Shown: in pieces, positions 46,679-55,614 of the stretch
How the letters are laid out: each line of letters opens with the position of its first letter
How positions within the stretch are numbered: the first letter of the stretch is position 1
Assembly (NCBI RefSeq): GCF_900113065.1
Contig: NZ_FOOA01000008.1
Coordinates: 1-64,000 of the forward strand
Origin: Aureimonas phyllosphaerae
GTDB taxonomy: Bacteria > Pseudomonadota > Alphaproteobacteria > Rhizobiales > Rhizobiaceae
Length of the DNA: 64,000 nt
Reading direction: 5' to 3'
Notes under the pieces: model-generated
What the model was told of the DNA's origin: nothing
Database searches by the model: none
Seen by the model: the letters and a program-made list of their open reading frames with translations, nothing else
Translations under genes and position numbers: made by a program

Positions 46679-48412
46679 ATGAAGCCCGTCCTGTCCTCGC
46701 CGCTCGTCGCGATCGTCCGCTCCCTGTCCTTCGGCTACGTCAACCTCTTCGCCTTCGGCTTCTTCCTGCCCTTCCTGTTCATGGCCATGTCGGTCGTGCC
46801 GATGAGCATCGTGGAGCGCGTCGGGACGAGCCGCAACGCCTCGACCCTCGTCACGCTTCTCCTGATCGCCGCCGTGGTCGCGGCGACCTACACAGTGATG
46901 GAGCAGATCCGCGGCCAGGTGCTGGAGCGGATGGGCCTCGTCATCGACGAGCGTCTGACGCGCGTCTGCTTCGACGCGGTGAACCGGGCGCAGGGGCGCG
47001 CCGGCGCGCCGGCGGGCCAGGCGCTCGCCGACCTCCAGACCGTGCGCCGCTTCCTGTGCGGGCCGTCGCTGTCGGCGATGATCGACGCGTTCTGGTCGCC
47101 GCTCTTCGTCATCGCGATGTTCTTCATCAACGCCGCCTTCGGCTTCCTGATGCTCGGGCTCCTCGCCTTCTCGGCGGCGGCCTCGGTGGCGACGCACTAC
47201 TGGGTGTCGGCGCATCTCGCCTCGGCGCAAAGGCTCGACCTCGAGGCCAACGAGTTCGGCCTCGCCGTCTCGCGCAACGCCGAGGCGCTGCGCGTCATGG
47301 GCATGCTGCCGGCGCTCGCCGAGCGCTGGTATGCGCTGCACCGCGACGGGCTCGGCTGGCGGGGCCTCGCCCAGGCGCGCGCCGCCCAGATCGGCCTCGT
47401 GCCGCGCATGGTGCAGAACGCCCAGATGATCGTGGTCTACGGGCTCGGCGGCTTCCTGTTCCTGTCGGACCGGATCCAGCTCTCGGTCCTGTTCGTGGTC
47501 CTGATGGTGATGATGCGCGCGCAGGGGCCGCTCCAGCACATCATCAACAACTGGAGCCAGATCCAGTCCTTCGCCTCGGCCGCCCGCCGCCTCGACGCGC
47601 TCCTGCGCGGCATCGAGGCGAGCCCGCATCCGCTCTCGCTGCCGCGCCCGTCCGGCGCACTGAAGGTCTCGCGCCTCGTCGGCGGTCCGCCGTCGATGAA
47701 CCGGCCGGTGATCAACGACGTGTCGTTCACGCTGGAGCCCGGGCGGATTCTGGGCGTCGTCGGCCCGAGCGGGGCGGGCAAGTCCTGCCTGTCGCGCCTC
47801 GTCACCGGCATCTGGAAGCCGGCGCGCGGCACGATCGTGTTCGGCGAACAGGACCTGTCGCACTGGGACCCGGACGAGCTCGGCCGGCATATCGGCTACG
47901 TGCCGCAGGACGTCGAGTTCCTGCCCGGCACGATCGCCGAGAACATCGCGCGCTTCGACCCGCATGCCACCAGCGAGGCGATCCTCCAGGCGGTGGATCT
48001 GGCCGGCATCCACGACATCCTGCGCGGTCTGCCGGACGGCTACGCGACGCGGCTCGGCGGCCCCGGCGGACACGTCCTGTCCGGCGGCCAGCGCCAGCGC
48101 GTGGCGTTGGCGCGCGCAGTCTACGGCAACCCCCGCCTCGTGGTGCTGGACGAGCCGAACTCCAACCTCGACGCCGGCGCCGAGCAGGTGCTGGGGCGCA
48201 CGATGCAGCGCCTGCGCGACGACGGGGCGGCGGTGATCGTGGTTTCCCACCGCATCAGCCTTCTCGGCTTCTGCGACGACCTTCTCGTCCTCAACGAGGG
48301 CGTCGTGCAGGCGATCGGCGCGCGCGAGCGCATCTTCAACCGCCTGCCGCGCTTTCGCGATGCGCCCACGCCGCCCGTCCTCGACCTGCCGCGCACCGGG
48401 ACCGGCGGATGA
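46679..48412 (+). CDS. Type I secretion ATPase/permease (PrtD/RsaD-like)
   Basis: ABC exporter half-molecule of 577 residues. About six membrane segments occupy residues 1-300 and an ATPase domain 330-560. Walker A is GPSGAGKS at 362-369, the signature LSGGQRQRVALARA, Walker B LVVLDEPNSNLDAGAE and the H-loop VVSHR. Length and lack of a C39 peptidase domain match the PrtD/RsaD/AprD class that exports RTX proteins and S-layer proteins. The stop overlaps the fusion-protein start (ATGA). No outer-membrane TolC partner is in the window. Confidence 0.93.
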   Translation: MKPVLSSPLVAIVRSLSFGYVNLFAFGFFLPFLFMAMSVVPMSIVERVGTSRNASTLVTLLLIAAVVAATYTVMEQIRGQVLERMGLVIDERLTRVCFDAVNRAQGRAGAPAGQALADLQTVRRFLCGPSLSAMIDAFWSPLFVIAMFFINAAFGFLMLGLLAFSAAASVATHYWVSAHLASAQRLDLEANEFGLAVSRNAEALRVMGMLPALAERWYALHRDGLGWRGLAQARAAQIGLVPRMVQNAQMIVVYGLGGFLFLSDRIQLSVLFVVLMVMMRAQGPLQHIINNWSQIQSFASAARRLDALLRGIEASPHPLSLPRPSGALKVSRLVGGPPSMNRPVINDVSFTLEPGRILGVVGPSGAGKSCLSRLVTGIWKPARGTIVFGEQDLSHWDPDELGRHIGYVPQDVEFLPGTIAENIARFDPHATSEAILQAVDLAGIHDILRGLPDGYATRLGGPGGHVLSGGQRQRVALARAVYGNPRLVVLDEPNSNLDAGAEQVLGRTMQRLRDDGAAVIVVSHRISLLGFCDDLLVLNEGVVQAIGARERIFNRLPRFRDAPTPPVLDLPRTGTGG

Positions 48413-49770
48413 GCGCGCTCGGCCCGGTCCTCGATTCCGCAACGACCCACGCCGCCGCCGCGCCGCTCGTCGCGGCCCCCGCGCCCGACACCAACTGGCG
48501 CGGTTCCCTGCGCACCGGCTGGATCGTCCTCAGCCTGTCGGTGGGCCTTGCCGGCGGTTGGGCGGCCTTCGCGCACGTGAACTCGGCCGTCGTCACGGCC
48601 GGCACCTTCGCGGTGGAATCGCACCGCCAGAGCGTCCAGCATCTGGAGGGCGGCATCGTCGAGGAGATCCTGGCGCGTGACGGCGACCGGGTGGAGGCGG
48701 GGCAGGTCCTTCTCCGGCTCGACACGACGCGCTCGCAGGCGGCGGCCGCCGCGGCCGCGCAGGCACTCGCGGGCGCCCTCGCGACGGAAGCCCGCCTCGT
48801 CGCCCAGCGCGACATGGCCGACTACATGGTCCTGCCCGAGGAGGCCGCGAGCCTGATGCGCGGGCTCGACGGCGGCGAGCTGCAGGACAACCACCGCGAG
48901 TTCGAGGAGCGCCGGCAGGTGCTCGCCGGCTCGCTCGAGCTTCTGGATACGCAAGGCAGGCAGGCGCGCAACGACATCGCCCAGACCAAGCTCGACGCGC
49001 AAGGAGCCTCCGACCAGATCGCCAGCATCGGGCGCGAACTGAAGAGCGTGAAGCCGCTCTTCGACAAGGGCCTCGTCGCGCTGAGCCGTCTCACCACGCT
49101 GGAGCGCCAGAAGGCGCAGTTCGAAGGCACGATCCGCAAGAGCCGCAACGACGAGCAGAAGGGGCTCGACAAGCTGGCCGAGATCGACCTGAAGCGCGAG
49201 GCACTGCGCAAGGACTACCGGCAGGAGGCCTCGGCCAAGCTGATCGAGACGGGGCGCCAGATCGCGTCCCTGCGCCAGGAGCGGCAGGTCGCGCTCGACA
49301 TGCTGGCCCGCTCCACCATCCGCTCGCCCGTCGCCGGCACGGTGCAGGCTTCGCGCCAGTTCACCGTCGGCGGCATCGTGCGGCCGGGCGAGACGATCCT
49401 CGAGGTCGTGCCGGAGGGCGAGGAGATGCGGGTGCGTGTGCGCATTCCGCCGAGCGAGATCGACCGCGTGCACGAGGGCATGGCGGTCGAGGTGCATCCG
49501 GGCTCGCTCATGAAGTTCCGGCGCGAGAAGGTCTCGGGACGGCTCGTCGCCCTGTCGCGCGACACGGTCGCCGCGAGCGATCCAGGCCAGCCGCCGGCCT
49601 ATGCCGCCGAGGTCGAGATCGACGACGCGACGCTTCCCGCCGACGTGCGCGCCCGGCTGGTGGCGGGCATGGACGCCTCCGTGGTGATCCCGACGGAGGG
49701 GCGCACCGTGCTCGAATACCTGGTCGAGCCGGTCCTGAAGAACGTCGAGCAGTCGCTGCGCGAGCGCTGA
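48409..49770 (+). CDS. Type I secretion membrane fusion protein (HlyD/PrtE-like)
   Basis: Periplasmic adaptor of 453 residues. It has one N-terminal membrane helix (about residues 38-60), a lipoyl-like half (RQSVQHLEGGIVEEILARDGDRVEAGQVLLRLD, split by turns), a long coiled-coil hairpin (residues 100-285) and a beta-barrel domain (ARSTIRSPVAGTVQASRQFTVGGIV). It bridges the ABC exporter to a TolC-type channel. It overlaps the ATPase gene by 4 bases, so the pair is a complete inner-membrane unit of a type I system. Confidence 0.93.
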   Translation: MSALGPVLDSATTHAAAAPLVAAPAPDTNWRGSLRTGWIVLSLSVGLAGGWAAFAHVNSAVVTAGTFAVESHRQSVQHLEGGIVEEILARDGDRVEAGQVLLRLDTTRSQAAAAAAAQALAGALATEARLVAQRDMADYMVLPEEAASLMRGLDGGELQDNHREFEERRQVLAGSLELLDTQGRQARNDIAQTKLDAQGASDQIASIGRELKSVKPLFDKGLVALSRLTTLERQKAQFEGTIRKSRNDEQKGLDKLAEIDLKREALRKDYRQEASAKLIETGRQIASLRQERQVALDMLARSTIRSPVAGTVQASRQFTVGGIVRPGETILEVVPEGEEMRVRVRIPPSEIDRVHEGMAVEVHPGSLMKFRREKVSGRLVALSRDTVAASDPGQPPAYAAEVEIDDATLPADVRARLVAGMDASVVIPTEGRTVLEYLVEPVLKNVEQSLRER

Positions 49771-49775
49771 AGGTC

Positions 49776-51503
49776 TCAGGCCTGCGGCCCGGCGCCGCGC
49801 CAGCGGGCGGCGAAGAACGGCTCGCTCGACAGACCCTCGCCCGACAGGAAGGCGTGCGGCACGACCGCCTCGAGTCCCGCCGCGTCGAGCCGCTCGATGC
49901 GGCCGAAAAGCTGACGTTCGAGGCAGAGGCGCACCAACCTGAGACCGAAGCCGGGCAGGCCGAGGCGGTCACCCGGTGCCCCTTGCGCGATCCAGGCGAG
50001 GCGCACGCCGTCCGGCTCGACCGCGGTACGGAACACCACCTGCCGGCCGCCCGCGCCCCCGTGGCGGCGCTGGTTCACCGTCAGCTCGTGCAGCACCTGC
50101 GCGACCGGCGCGACCGCCTCGGCCCGAAGCCGGATGTCCGGTCCCTCGAAGGCGATCCGAAGACCCTCCTCCTCGCTGGTGCGCCGCACGAGATCGGAGA
50201 GGCTGACCGGCGACCATTCGGCGTGGCTGAGGAGATCATGGGCGCGCGACAGGGCCATGATGCGGCCCGAGGTCTTCTCGGCCATCGCGTCGTCGCCGCC
50301 GGAGCGGATCGTGTGGTTCACCACCGAGAGAAGGACGCTCAGCGTGTTGCGGACGCGGTGGTTCAGCTCCGAGAGGAGAAGGTCGCGCGTCCGGTTGCGC
50401 TCGACCAAGGATGCGTCGGACGCGCGCAGGGCTTCGGCGATGTCTTCCAGTTCGCTGACGCGGCCGGGACGGCGCTCGATCATCGCGCCGCTGCCGGTGG
50501 CAGACGCCATCGCCCGGAGCGAGGTGATCTCGCGCACGAGGCGCATCGAATAGAGCCGCGCGAGCACCACCGAGCTGCCGAGCGCGAGCAGCGTGATCGC
50601 TGCGAGCGTGCCGACGAGGATGCGGAACGGCGCGTTGAGGGCGGCCGCCGGCACGCCCACCGCGACGCGCCAGTCGCAGAGGTCGAGCGTGTTGAAGGCG
50701 ATGAACTGCCGCGTTCCGTCGTGCCCCGTCGCGCTCTGGATCACGCCGGCGCGCCGGCCGGAGAACTCCTGCAGGAGGGCCGCGGGGGGACGCTGGCCGA
50801 GGAAGCGGGTCTGCTCGCGCGAGCGGGCGACCACGCGGTCATTGGTGTCGAGCACCGTGATGACCCAGTCCTTCGGCAGTCGGGTGCGCACGAGGATGTC
50901 GAGGATTGCGTTCGGCCGGAGCGCCATGCTCATCGCGTAACGCGTCTCGCCGTTCGTGGCGAGCGGCACGATGACGGCGGTGAAGAGCCCGTCGGAGAGC
51001 GGGCTTCTGAAGAGGTCGGAGACGCCCGGCCGGCCGGTGGCGAAGACCCGATCGTCCGAGGCGACGAGCACGGGGTCGAGGTTCTGCGGCAGCGGCTGCC
51101 CGTCCGGCGCCAGCGTGTTGAGAAGATGCCGGTGATCGCGGTCGCGCACCGCCAGCATCGCCTTGCGCGGCGTCAGGAGGGTTTCGGCCTGCGCGCGAAG
51201 GGCAGGAAAATCGGCGGCCACGGCGTTGGGGGAGGTCGCGAGCGCGAGCAGCGCCGCCTTCATCGATTCGAGCTCGCGGTCGAGCTGGTCGCTCACCGCC
51301 GCCGCCGCCGCCACGGCGCCCTGCTCGAGGCGCTTGTGCTCAGCCTGGCTGTACCACCAGCCAAGACAGAGCCCAAGCGCCACCTGGGGCACCAGCACCA
51401 GCGCCACGAAAAGCACGAGATGCCACCGGATCGGCAGGGTGAGGGGGCGCTTCCCGGCAGCCGGTGCCGGCACGGTCGGCGTATCGTCCGTACCCGGCGT
51501 CAT
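49776..51503 (-). CDS. Sensor histidine kinase, HWE/HisKA_2 type
   Basis: Membrane kinase of 575 residues. TM1 is at about 28-50 and a long periplasmic sensor (Cache-like, 50-295) is followed by TM2 near 300-322. A HAMP-like linker leads to the HisKA_2 box with phosphoacceptor H382 (LLLSELNHRVRNTLSVL). The ATPase N-box is LHELTVNQRRHGG and the G-box LPGFGLRLVRLCL. These kinases often feed the alphaproteobacterial general stress response or orphan regulators. No response regulator is adjacent. The ATG at 51503 was chosen over a 35-residue longer form. Confidence 0.85.
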   Translation of the reverse strand: MTPGTDDTPTVPAPAAGKRPLTLPIRWHLVLFVALVLVPQVALGLCLGWWYSQAEHKRLEQGAVAAAAAVSDQLDRELESMKAALLALATSPNAVAADFPALRAQAETLLTPRKAMLAVRDRDHRHLLNTLAPDGQPLPQNLDPVLVASDDRVFATGRPGVSDLFRSPLSDGLFTAVIVPLATNGETRYAMSMALRPNAILDILVRTRLPKDWVITVLDTNDRVVARSREQTRFLGQRPPAALLQEFSGRRAGVIQSATGHDGTRQFIAFNTLDLCDWRVAVGVPAAALNAPFRILVGTLAAITLLALGSSVVLARLYSMRLVREITSLRAMASATGSGAMIERRPGRVSELEDIAEALRASDASLVERNRTRDLLLSELNHRVRNTLSVLLSVVNHTIRSGGDDAMAEKTSGRIMALSRAHDLLSHAEWSPVSLSDLVRRTSEEEGLRIAFEGPDIRLRAEAVAPVAQVLHELTVNQRRHGGAGGRQVVFRTAVEPDGVRLAWIAQGAPGDRLGLPGFGLRLVRLCLERQLFGRIERLDAAGLEAVVPHAFLSGEGLSSEPFFAARWRGAGPQA

Positions 51504-51842
51504 GGCGCACCGCCCCGGCCGGCGTTGCGCGGCAGCGCCCTGCGTTCGTTGCGGCGCGCCGCCTCGTTCGAGGCGGCATTGCCTGCGGGCGCTCGGGCGA
51601 GCTCGCATCGGACGGGACCGGGCATGCGCATCGTCTACGGTCTGCCTTCGATCAATCGTCGCAAGACCGGGATCGGCGTCGACGTCGGCCCCGGAGGTGG
51701 AAGCCGCGCGGTTAGATAGCCGTCACCCGATCGTTGGCGAGGGCGCGCGACACGATGGACGCAAGCTCCGCGCGGGTCTTGAGCGGATCGCAGTCAACCA
51801 ATCGTCAAGCCGTGCGTTGGAACGCCATCGAAGGAGAAGCCG
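51504..51842. other. Intergenic region with a strong hairpin
   Basis: A 339-base gap between the kinase gene (minus) and the small plus-strand gene. It holds one strong stem-loop, GCCGCCTC (51558-51565) and GAGGCGGC (51570-51577) around GTTC, 55 bases upstream of the kinase start. It also holds a 31-codon ORF starting at 51624 without convincing coding character. No promoter elements are clear. Confidence 0.35.
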
Positions 51843-52073
51843 ATGACCGAAGACACCGCCGTCGAGGCCCGCCGCCGCGAGATCGCGGTCGAGCACGTGC
51901 TGTTCAAGCTGATCGAATATGTCGAGGACCGCCATCCCGGCCTCCTCGACTTCGTGGAGAACAGCCTCGACCACCTCGGCGATCCCGCCCGCGACGGGAC
52001 CAAGGACGACGAGGCGGTGCGCGAGATCGCCCGACGGATGCTGAAGGGCGCGCGTCGGCAGGGCGTGGACTGA
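51843..52073 (+). CDS. Small acidic-basic protein of unknown function
   Basis: Protein of 76 residues with a strong ribosome site (GAAGGAG, 6 bases before the ATG). It is helical and charged (EHVLFKLIEYVEDRHPGLLDFVENSLDHLG) with a basic C-terminus. No known motif is recognised. It is likely cytoplasmic. Confidence 0.7.
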   Translation: MTEDTAVEARRREIAVEHVLFKLIEYVEDRHPGLLDFVENSLDHLGDPARDGTKDDEAVREIARRMLKGARRQGVD

Positions 52074-52082
52074 CGAAGACCG

Positions 52083-53117
52083 TCAGGCCGCGAGGAGTTC
52101 GCGCACGCGCGGCGCCACCTCGCGGCCGTAAAGCTCAATGCAGCGCATCAGCCGCGCGTGCGGCAGAGGGCCAGCGCTGTATTTCAGGTCGAAACGGGTA
52201 AGGCCGAGCGCCGAGGCGGTGGCGGCGATCTTGCGCGCCACGGTCTCGGGCGATCCGACGTAGAGCGAGCCGTGCTCGATCTCGCGCTCGAAAGCCGCGC
52301 GCTCCAGGGGCGGCCAGCCGCGCTCCGCGCCGATCCTCGCGTGCATGGCGCGATAGTCGTTGAAGAACTCGGCGCGCGCGGCCGCATCGGTCTCGGCGAC
52401 ATAGCCCGGCGAATGGACGCCGAGCGGCAGCGCGTCGCGGCCCATCTCGGCCAGCGCCCGGGCGTAGAGATCGGCATAGGGGCGGAAGCGGCCGGGGGCC
52501 CCGCCGATGATCGCCAGCATCATCGGCAGCCCGTAGCGCGCCGCCCGCACCACCGATTCCGGGCTGCCGCCGACGCCGATCCAGGTCCTGAACCCCTCGC
52601 CTTCCACCGACGGATAGATACCGGGGGCATCGAGAGGCGGGCGCACCGACCCTTGCCACGTCACCGGTCCCCCCTTGAGGAGCGCGGCGAAGAGGTCGAG
52701 CTTTTCGCCGAACAGGCGCTCGTAGTCGGCGAGGGGCAGGCCGAAGAGGGGAAAGGATTCGGTGAAGGAGCCGCGCCCGAGGATCACCTCGGCGCGCCCG
52801 TTCGACAGGGCGTCGAGGGTCGAGAAGCGCTGGAACACGCGGACCGGATCGTCCGAGGAGAGGACGGTGACGGCCGAGCCGAGGCGGATGCGGCGGGTGC
52901 GCGCGGCGAGCGCCGCCAGCACCGTCTCGGGCGCCGAGACGGCGAAGTCGGCGCGGTGGTGTTCGCCGATGCCGAAGAAGTCGAGGCCGACCTCCTCCGC
53001 AAGGACCCCTTCCTCGACCACGTCGCGGATCACGGCGGCGTGGGACTTCTCCGCCCCGTCGTCGCCGCGCGTGACGTCGCCGAACGTGTCGAGGCCGAGT
53101 TCGAGGGATGCGCTCAT
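52083..53117 (-). CDS. LLM-class flavin-dependent oxidoreductase
   Basis: Luciferase-like TIM-barrel monooxygenase/reductase of 344 residues. Typical blocks are LDFFGIGEHHRADFAVSAPETVLAALAARTRRIRLGSAVTVLSSDDPVRVFQRFSTLDALSNGRAEV, broken by variable loops, and RTWIGVGGSPESVVRAARYGLPMMLAIIGG. It uses FMN or F420-type cofactors depending on the subfamily; alphaproteobacterial members mostly use FMN. The substrate cannot be told. The ATG at 53117 begins the homologous part. Confidence 0.88.
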   Translation of the reverse strand: MSASLELGLDTFGDVTRGDDGAEKSHAAVIRDVVEEGVLAEEVGLDFFGIGEHHRADFAVSAPETVLAALAARTRRIRLGSAVTVLSSDDPVRVFQRFSTLDALSNGRAEVILGRGSFTESFPLFGLPLADYERLFGEKLDLFAALLKGGPVTWQGSVRPPLDAPGIYPSVEGEGFRTWIGVGGSPESVVRAARYGLPMMLAIIGGAPGRFRPYADLYARALAEMGRDALPLGVHSPGYVAETDAAARAEFFNDYRAMHARIGAERGWPPLERAAFEREIEHGSLYVGSPETVARKIAATASALGLTRFDLKYSAGPLPHARLMRCIELYGREVAPRVRELLAA

Positions 53118-53240
53118 GGGGTCCTGCTTTGCGTGAAACGGGCGTCGGCGACGCGTCGCACCGCTTCTAGACCGGACGGCGGCCAAGCGACAGCGCCCCG
53201 CGGGGACCCGCCCCGGACGCACCGTTCACCCCCCGAGGGC

Positions 53241-53705
53241 TCAGGCCTCGATGGCGACGATTTCGGCGGTGTCGGGCCCGATCCTGACGCTTTCGCCCTC
53301 TTCCTTGCCGACCAGCTGCCGGGCCAGCGGCGACAGGTAGGACACGAGCCCTTGCGCCGGATCGGCCTCGTCGATGCCGACGATGCGATAGGTCTCGACC
53401 CTTCCCTTTCGCCGGATGCCGACCGCGTGGCCGAACTGCACGGTGTCGCTGTCGGCATCGGGCTCGACGACCTGCGCCGTCGAGCGACGCGCGCGCCAGT
53501 AGCGAAGGTCCCGGTGCAGCATGGCGACGGCGATCTTGTCGCCCGCGGCGCGAGCGCGCTCGACGGCCTCGGCGTTCATCGCGATCTCCCGGTCGAGCAG
53601 CGAGAGGCCGCGCGGCGTCACGAAGTTCGGATCGGTCCCGAGGTCGCGCTCGGGCAGGGCCTCGACCTGGTCCTCGTTCGGCTCCTTCACGAAGGCGACG
53701 CTCAC
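53241..53705 (-). CDS. GreA/GreB-family or Rnk-like transcription factor
   Basis: Protein of 154 residues starting at a GTG with GGGAGAA upstream. An N-terminal coiled coil (LLDREIAMNAEAVERARAAGDKIAV) is followed by the GreA/B C-terminal domain (DTVQFGHAVGIRRKGRVETYRIVG, EGESVRIGPDTAEIVAIEA). These proteins bind RNA polymerase through its secondary channel. Only one of the two tip acids used for transcript cleavage is kept (D56; A59 in place of Glu), so it may regulate rather than cleave. Confidence 0.85.
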   Translation of the reverse strand: MSVAFVKEPNEDQVEALPERDLGTDPNFVTPRGLSLLDREIAMNAEAVERARAAGDKIAVAMLHRDLRYWRARRSTAQVVEPDADSDTVQFGHAVGIRRKGRVETYRIVGIDEADPAQGLVSYLSPLARQLVGKEEGESVRIGPDTAEIVAIEA

Positions 53706-53793
53706 GGTAACGGTTCTCCCGACTGGATGGGGCTAGGCGCGGCCGCCCGGCTCTTGCCCATCATATGGGATGCCCAATCGCCTTTGTCGCCCG

Positions 53794-55521
53794 TCAGGCG
53801 CTCCAGGCGACCCGGTTCCGGCCGTTGCGCTTGGCCTGGTAGAGGTGGGCGTCGGCGACGCGGTGGAACGCGTCCCAGTCGAGCCGGCCGCCGGCGGGCA
53901 CCCAATGGACGCCGAAGCTCGCGGTGACCGACAGGCTCGGCTCGTCGAGAAGCACCGTGCCGGCGAGCCGCAGCCGCAGCCCCTCGATGCGCGCATAGAG
54001 TTCGTCGCGGGCCATGTCGGCGAGCGCCAGCACGAACTCCTCGCCGCCGAAGCGCGCCACGCGGCTGCCCGTCGGAGCGGCCCGGAGGAGGAAGCGCCCG
54101 AACTCCTTGAGGATCGCGTCGCCGACCGCATGGCCGAAGCGGTCGTTGATCGACTTGAAGTGGTCGATGTCGATCATGACGATGCCGAGACCCGCCCCCC
54201 AGGCGGCCGGTTCGGCGAAGAGCCCGGCGACCTCGGTCTCGAAGGCGCGGCGGTTCATCAGGCCGGTGAGCGGATCGGTGGTGGCAAGGCGCCGGAGTTC
54301 GCGCGCCATGACCTCGCGCTCGTCCTCCAGCCGCTTCAGCTCGATCTGCTGGCGGCGCAGCTTCTCGATGTCGCGTTCCAGGTCGGTCATCTCGCGGAAC
54401 GGCGCGGAGATTCTTCCCGCTGCCGCGTCGAGGTCGCCCGCAAGGATGCGGGCCATGCGGGCACGGGCCTGGAGGAGCGGGCGGAACACGCCGCGGTCGA
54501 AGACGACGAGCGAGGTCACGCCGACCACCGTGCCGATCACGGCAGACAGGAGGCTGGCGACGGCAAAGCGCAGGCTCCGGTCGCGCTCGGAGGCGAGGCG
54601 ATCGCGCGCGACCTCGAGGATCGCATCGCGTAGCGCTTCCGTCGTGCGAACCGCCGGACTGTAACGCCTGTTGAAGGACTCGACGCTGATGGCTGGATCG
54701 ACGACCGGCGCTGCGAAGACGGTTTCTGCGTAGGCGCGCGCGCCGGCGAAGTAGCTGAAGGTCACCGCGGTCATGGCGCGGTCGATGACGGGATCGGCGA
54801 TGAAGGGCGTTGCGTAGTGCTCGATCTGCTGCTGCAGGAGGTCGGTGAGCGCGAGCATCGAGGCGAACTCCGCAGCGGCGGCCGTGCTCGGCGTGCCGCC
54901 GGCGTTCAACCGGATCGCGACCAGCGAGCGGATGCGCCCGGCATATTCGCGAAGATCGCTGGCGGCCATGGCGGCGGTCATGAACGGGGTCAGGTCGGGC
55001 GTCAGGCCGATCAGGATCTCGCCGAGATCGTCTCGCAGCGTCCGGGCCTGATTCGCGGCGGCATAGATCGTCCGGATGGACCGCTCGACCTCGGCAGGCG
55101 GCCTCTTCTCCGGCGGCAGGCTGAGGAGATCGTCGACGCGCGCGCGGCCGTCGGCCAAAATCTTCCGGAAGGCGTCGACGTCGTCCTGGAGGATGGGGCT
55201 GCGTTCGCGCTCCTCCTCTGTCACCGCGAGAAGTTCGCTCCAGAGAATCTCCATCCTCGACCGCGTGGCGGCGAGTTCGCCCAGCAGGCGCTCGTCGTCA
55301 CCCTGCAGCGTCATCGCCAGCACGGACTGGCCGCGCTCCGACGAGGTCGCGCCCATGAGTTCGATCGAGGTCGAGAAATGGCCGAACTGCGCCAGCGCCT
55401 CCTCGCGCTGGGTGTAGACCCGAAGCTGCCACGCGCACACGAGCGCGGCTGTCGCCACGCACGCGATCAGCGCGGTGGCGACGCCGACACCCATGAGGCG
55501 CTGGAGTCTGGGCTTCGTCAC
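53794..55521 (-). CDS. Membrane-bound diguanylate cyclase
   Basis: Protein of 575 residues starting at a GTG. TM1 is at about 10-30, a helical periplasmic sensor at 31-310, TM2 near 318-340 and a HAMP-like region at 340-395. The GGDEF domain (405-570) has the active-site GGEEF at 492-496 and MIDIDHFKSINDRFGHAVGD, so c-di-GMP synthesis is expected. The inhibitory I-site (RxxD before GGEEF) reads PTGS and is not kept, so product inhibition is probably absent. The ligand of the sensor is unknown. Confidence 0.92.
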   Translation of the reverse strand: MTKPRLQRLMGVGVATALIACVATAALVCAWQLRVYTQREEALAQFGHFSTSIELMGATSSERGQSVLAMTLQGDDERLLGELAATRSRMEILWSELLAVTEEERERSPILQDDVDAFRKILADGRARVDDLLSLPPEKRPPAEVERSIRTIYAAANQARTLRDDLGEILIGLTPDLTPFMTAAMAASDLREYAGRIRSLVAIRLNAGGTPSTAAAAEFASMLALTDLLQQQIEHYATPFIADPVIDRAMTAVTFSYFAGARAYAETVFAAPVVDPAISVESFNRRYSPAVRTTEALRDAILEVARDRLASERDRSLRFAVASLLSAVIGTVVGVTSLVVFDRGVFRPLLQARARMARILAGDLDAAAGRISAPFREMTDLERDIEKLRRQQIELKRLEDEREVMARELRRLATTDPLTGLMNRRAFETEVAGLFAEPAAWGAGLGIVMIDIDHFKSINDRFGHAVGDAILKEFGRFLLRAAPTGSRVARFGGEEFVLALADMARDELYARIEGLRLRLAGTVLLDEPSLSVTASFGVHWVPAGGRLDWDAFHRVADAHLYQAKRNGRNRVAWSA

Positions 55522-55614
55522 GAGGAACCCCGAATTCGTTCGGATGCAACCCTACGTCACATTCCTCGCCGATCCGTTTCCATCGCGATCGATCTTTTCA
55601 GGATCGGCCGACCG

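Noticed and set aside
45556-48408. A long N-terminal extension in frame with the HlyD-like protein.
   Set aside because: It is antisense to the secreted-protein gene or out of frame across the exporter gene. HlyD homology begins at the ATG at 48409, which overlaps the exporter stop.
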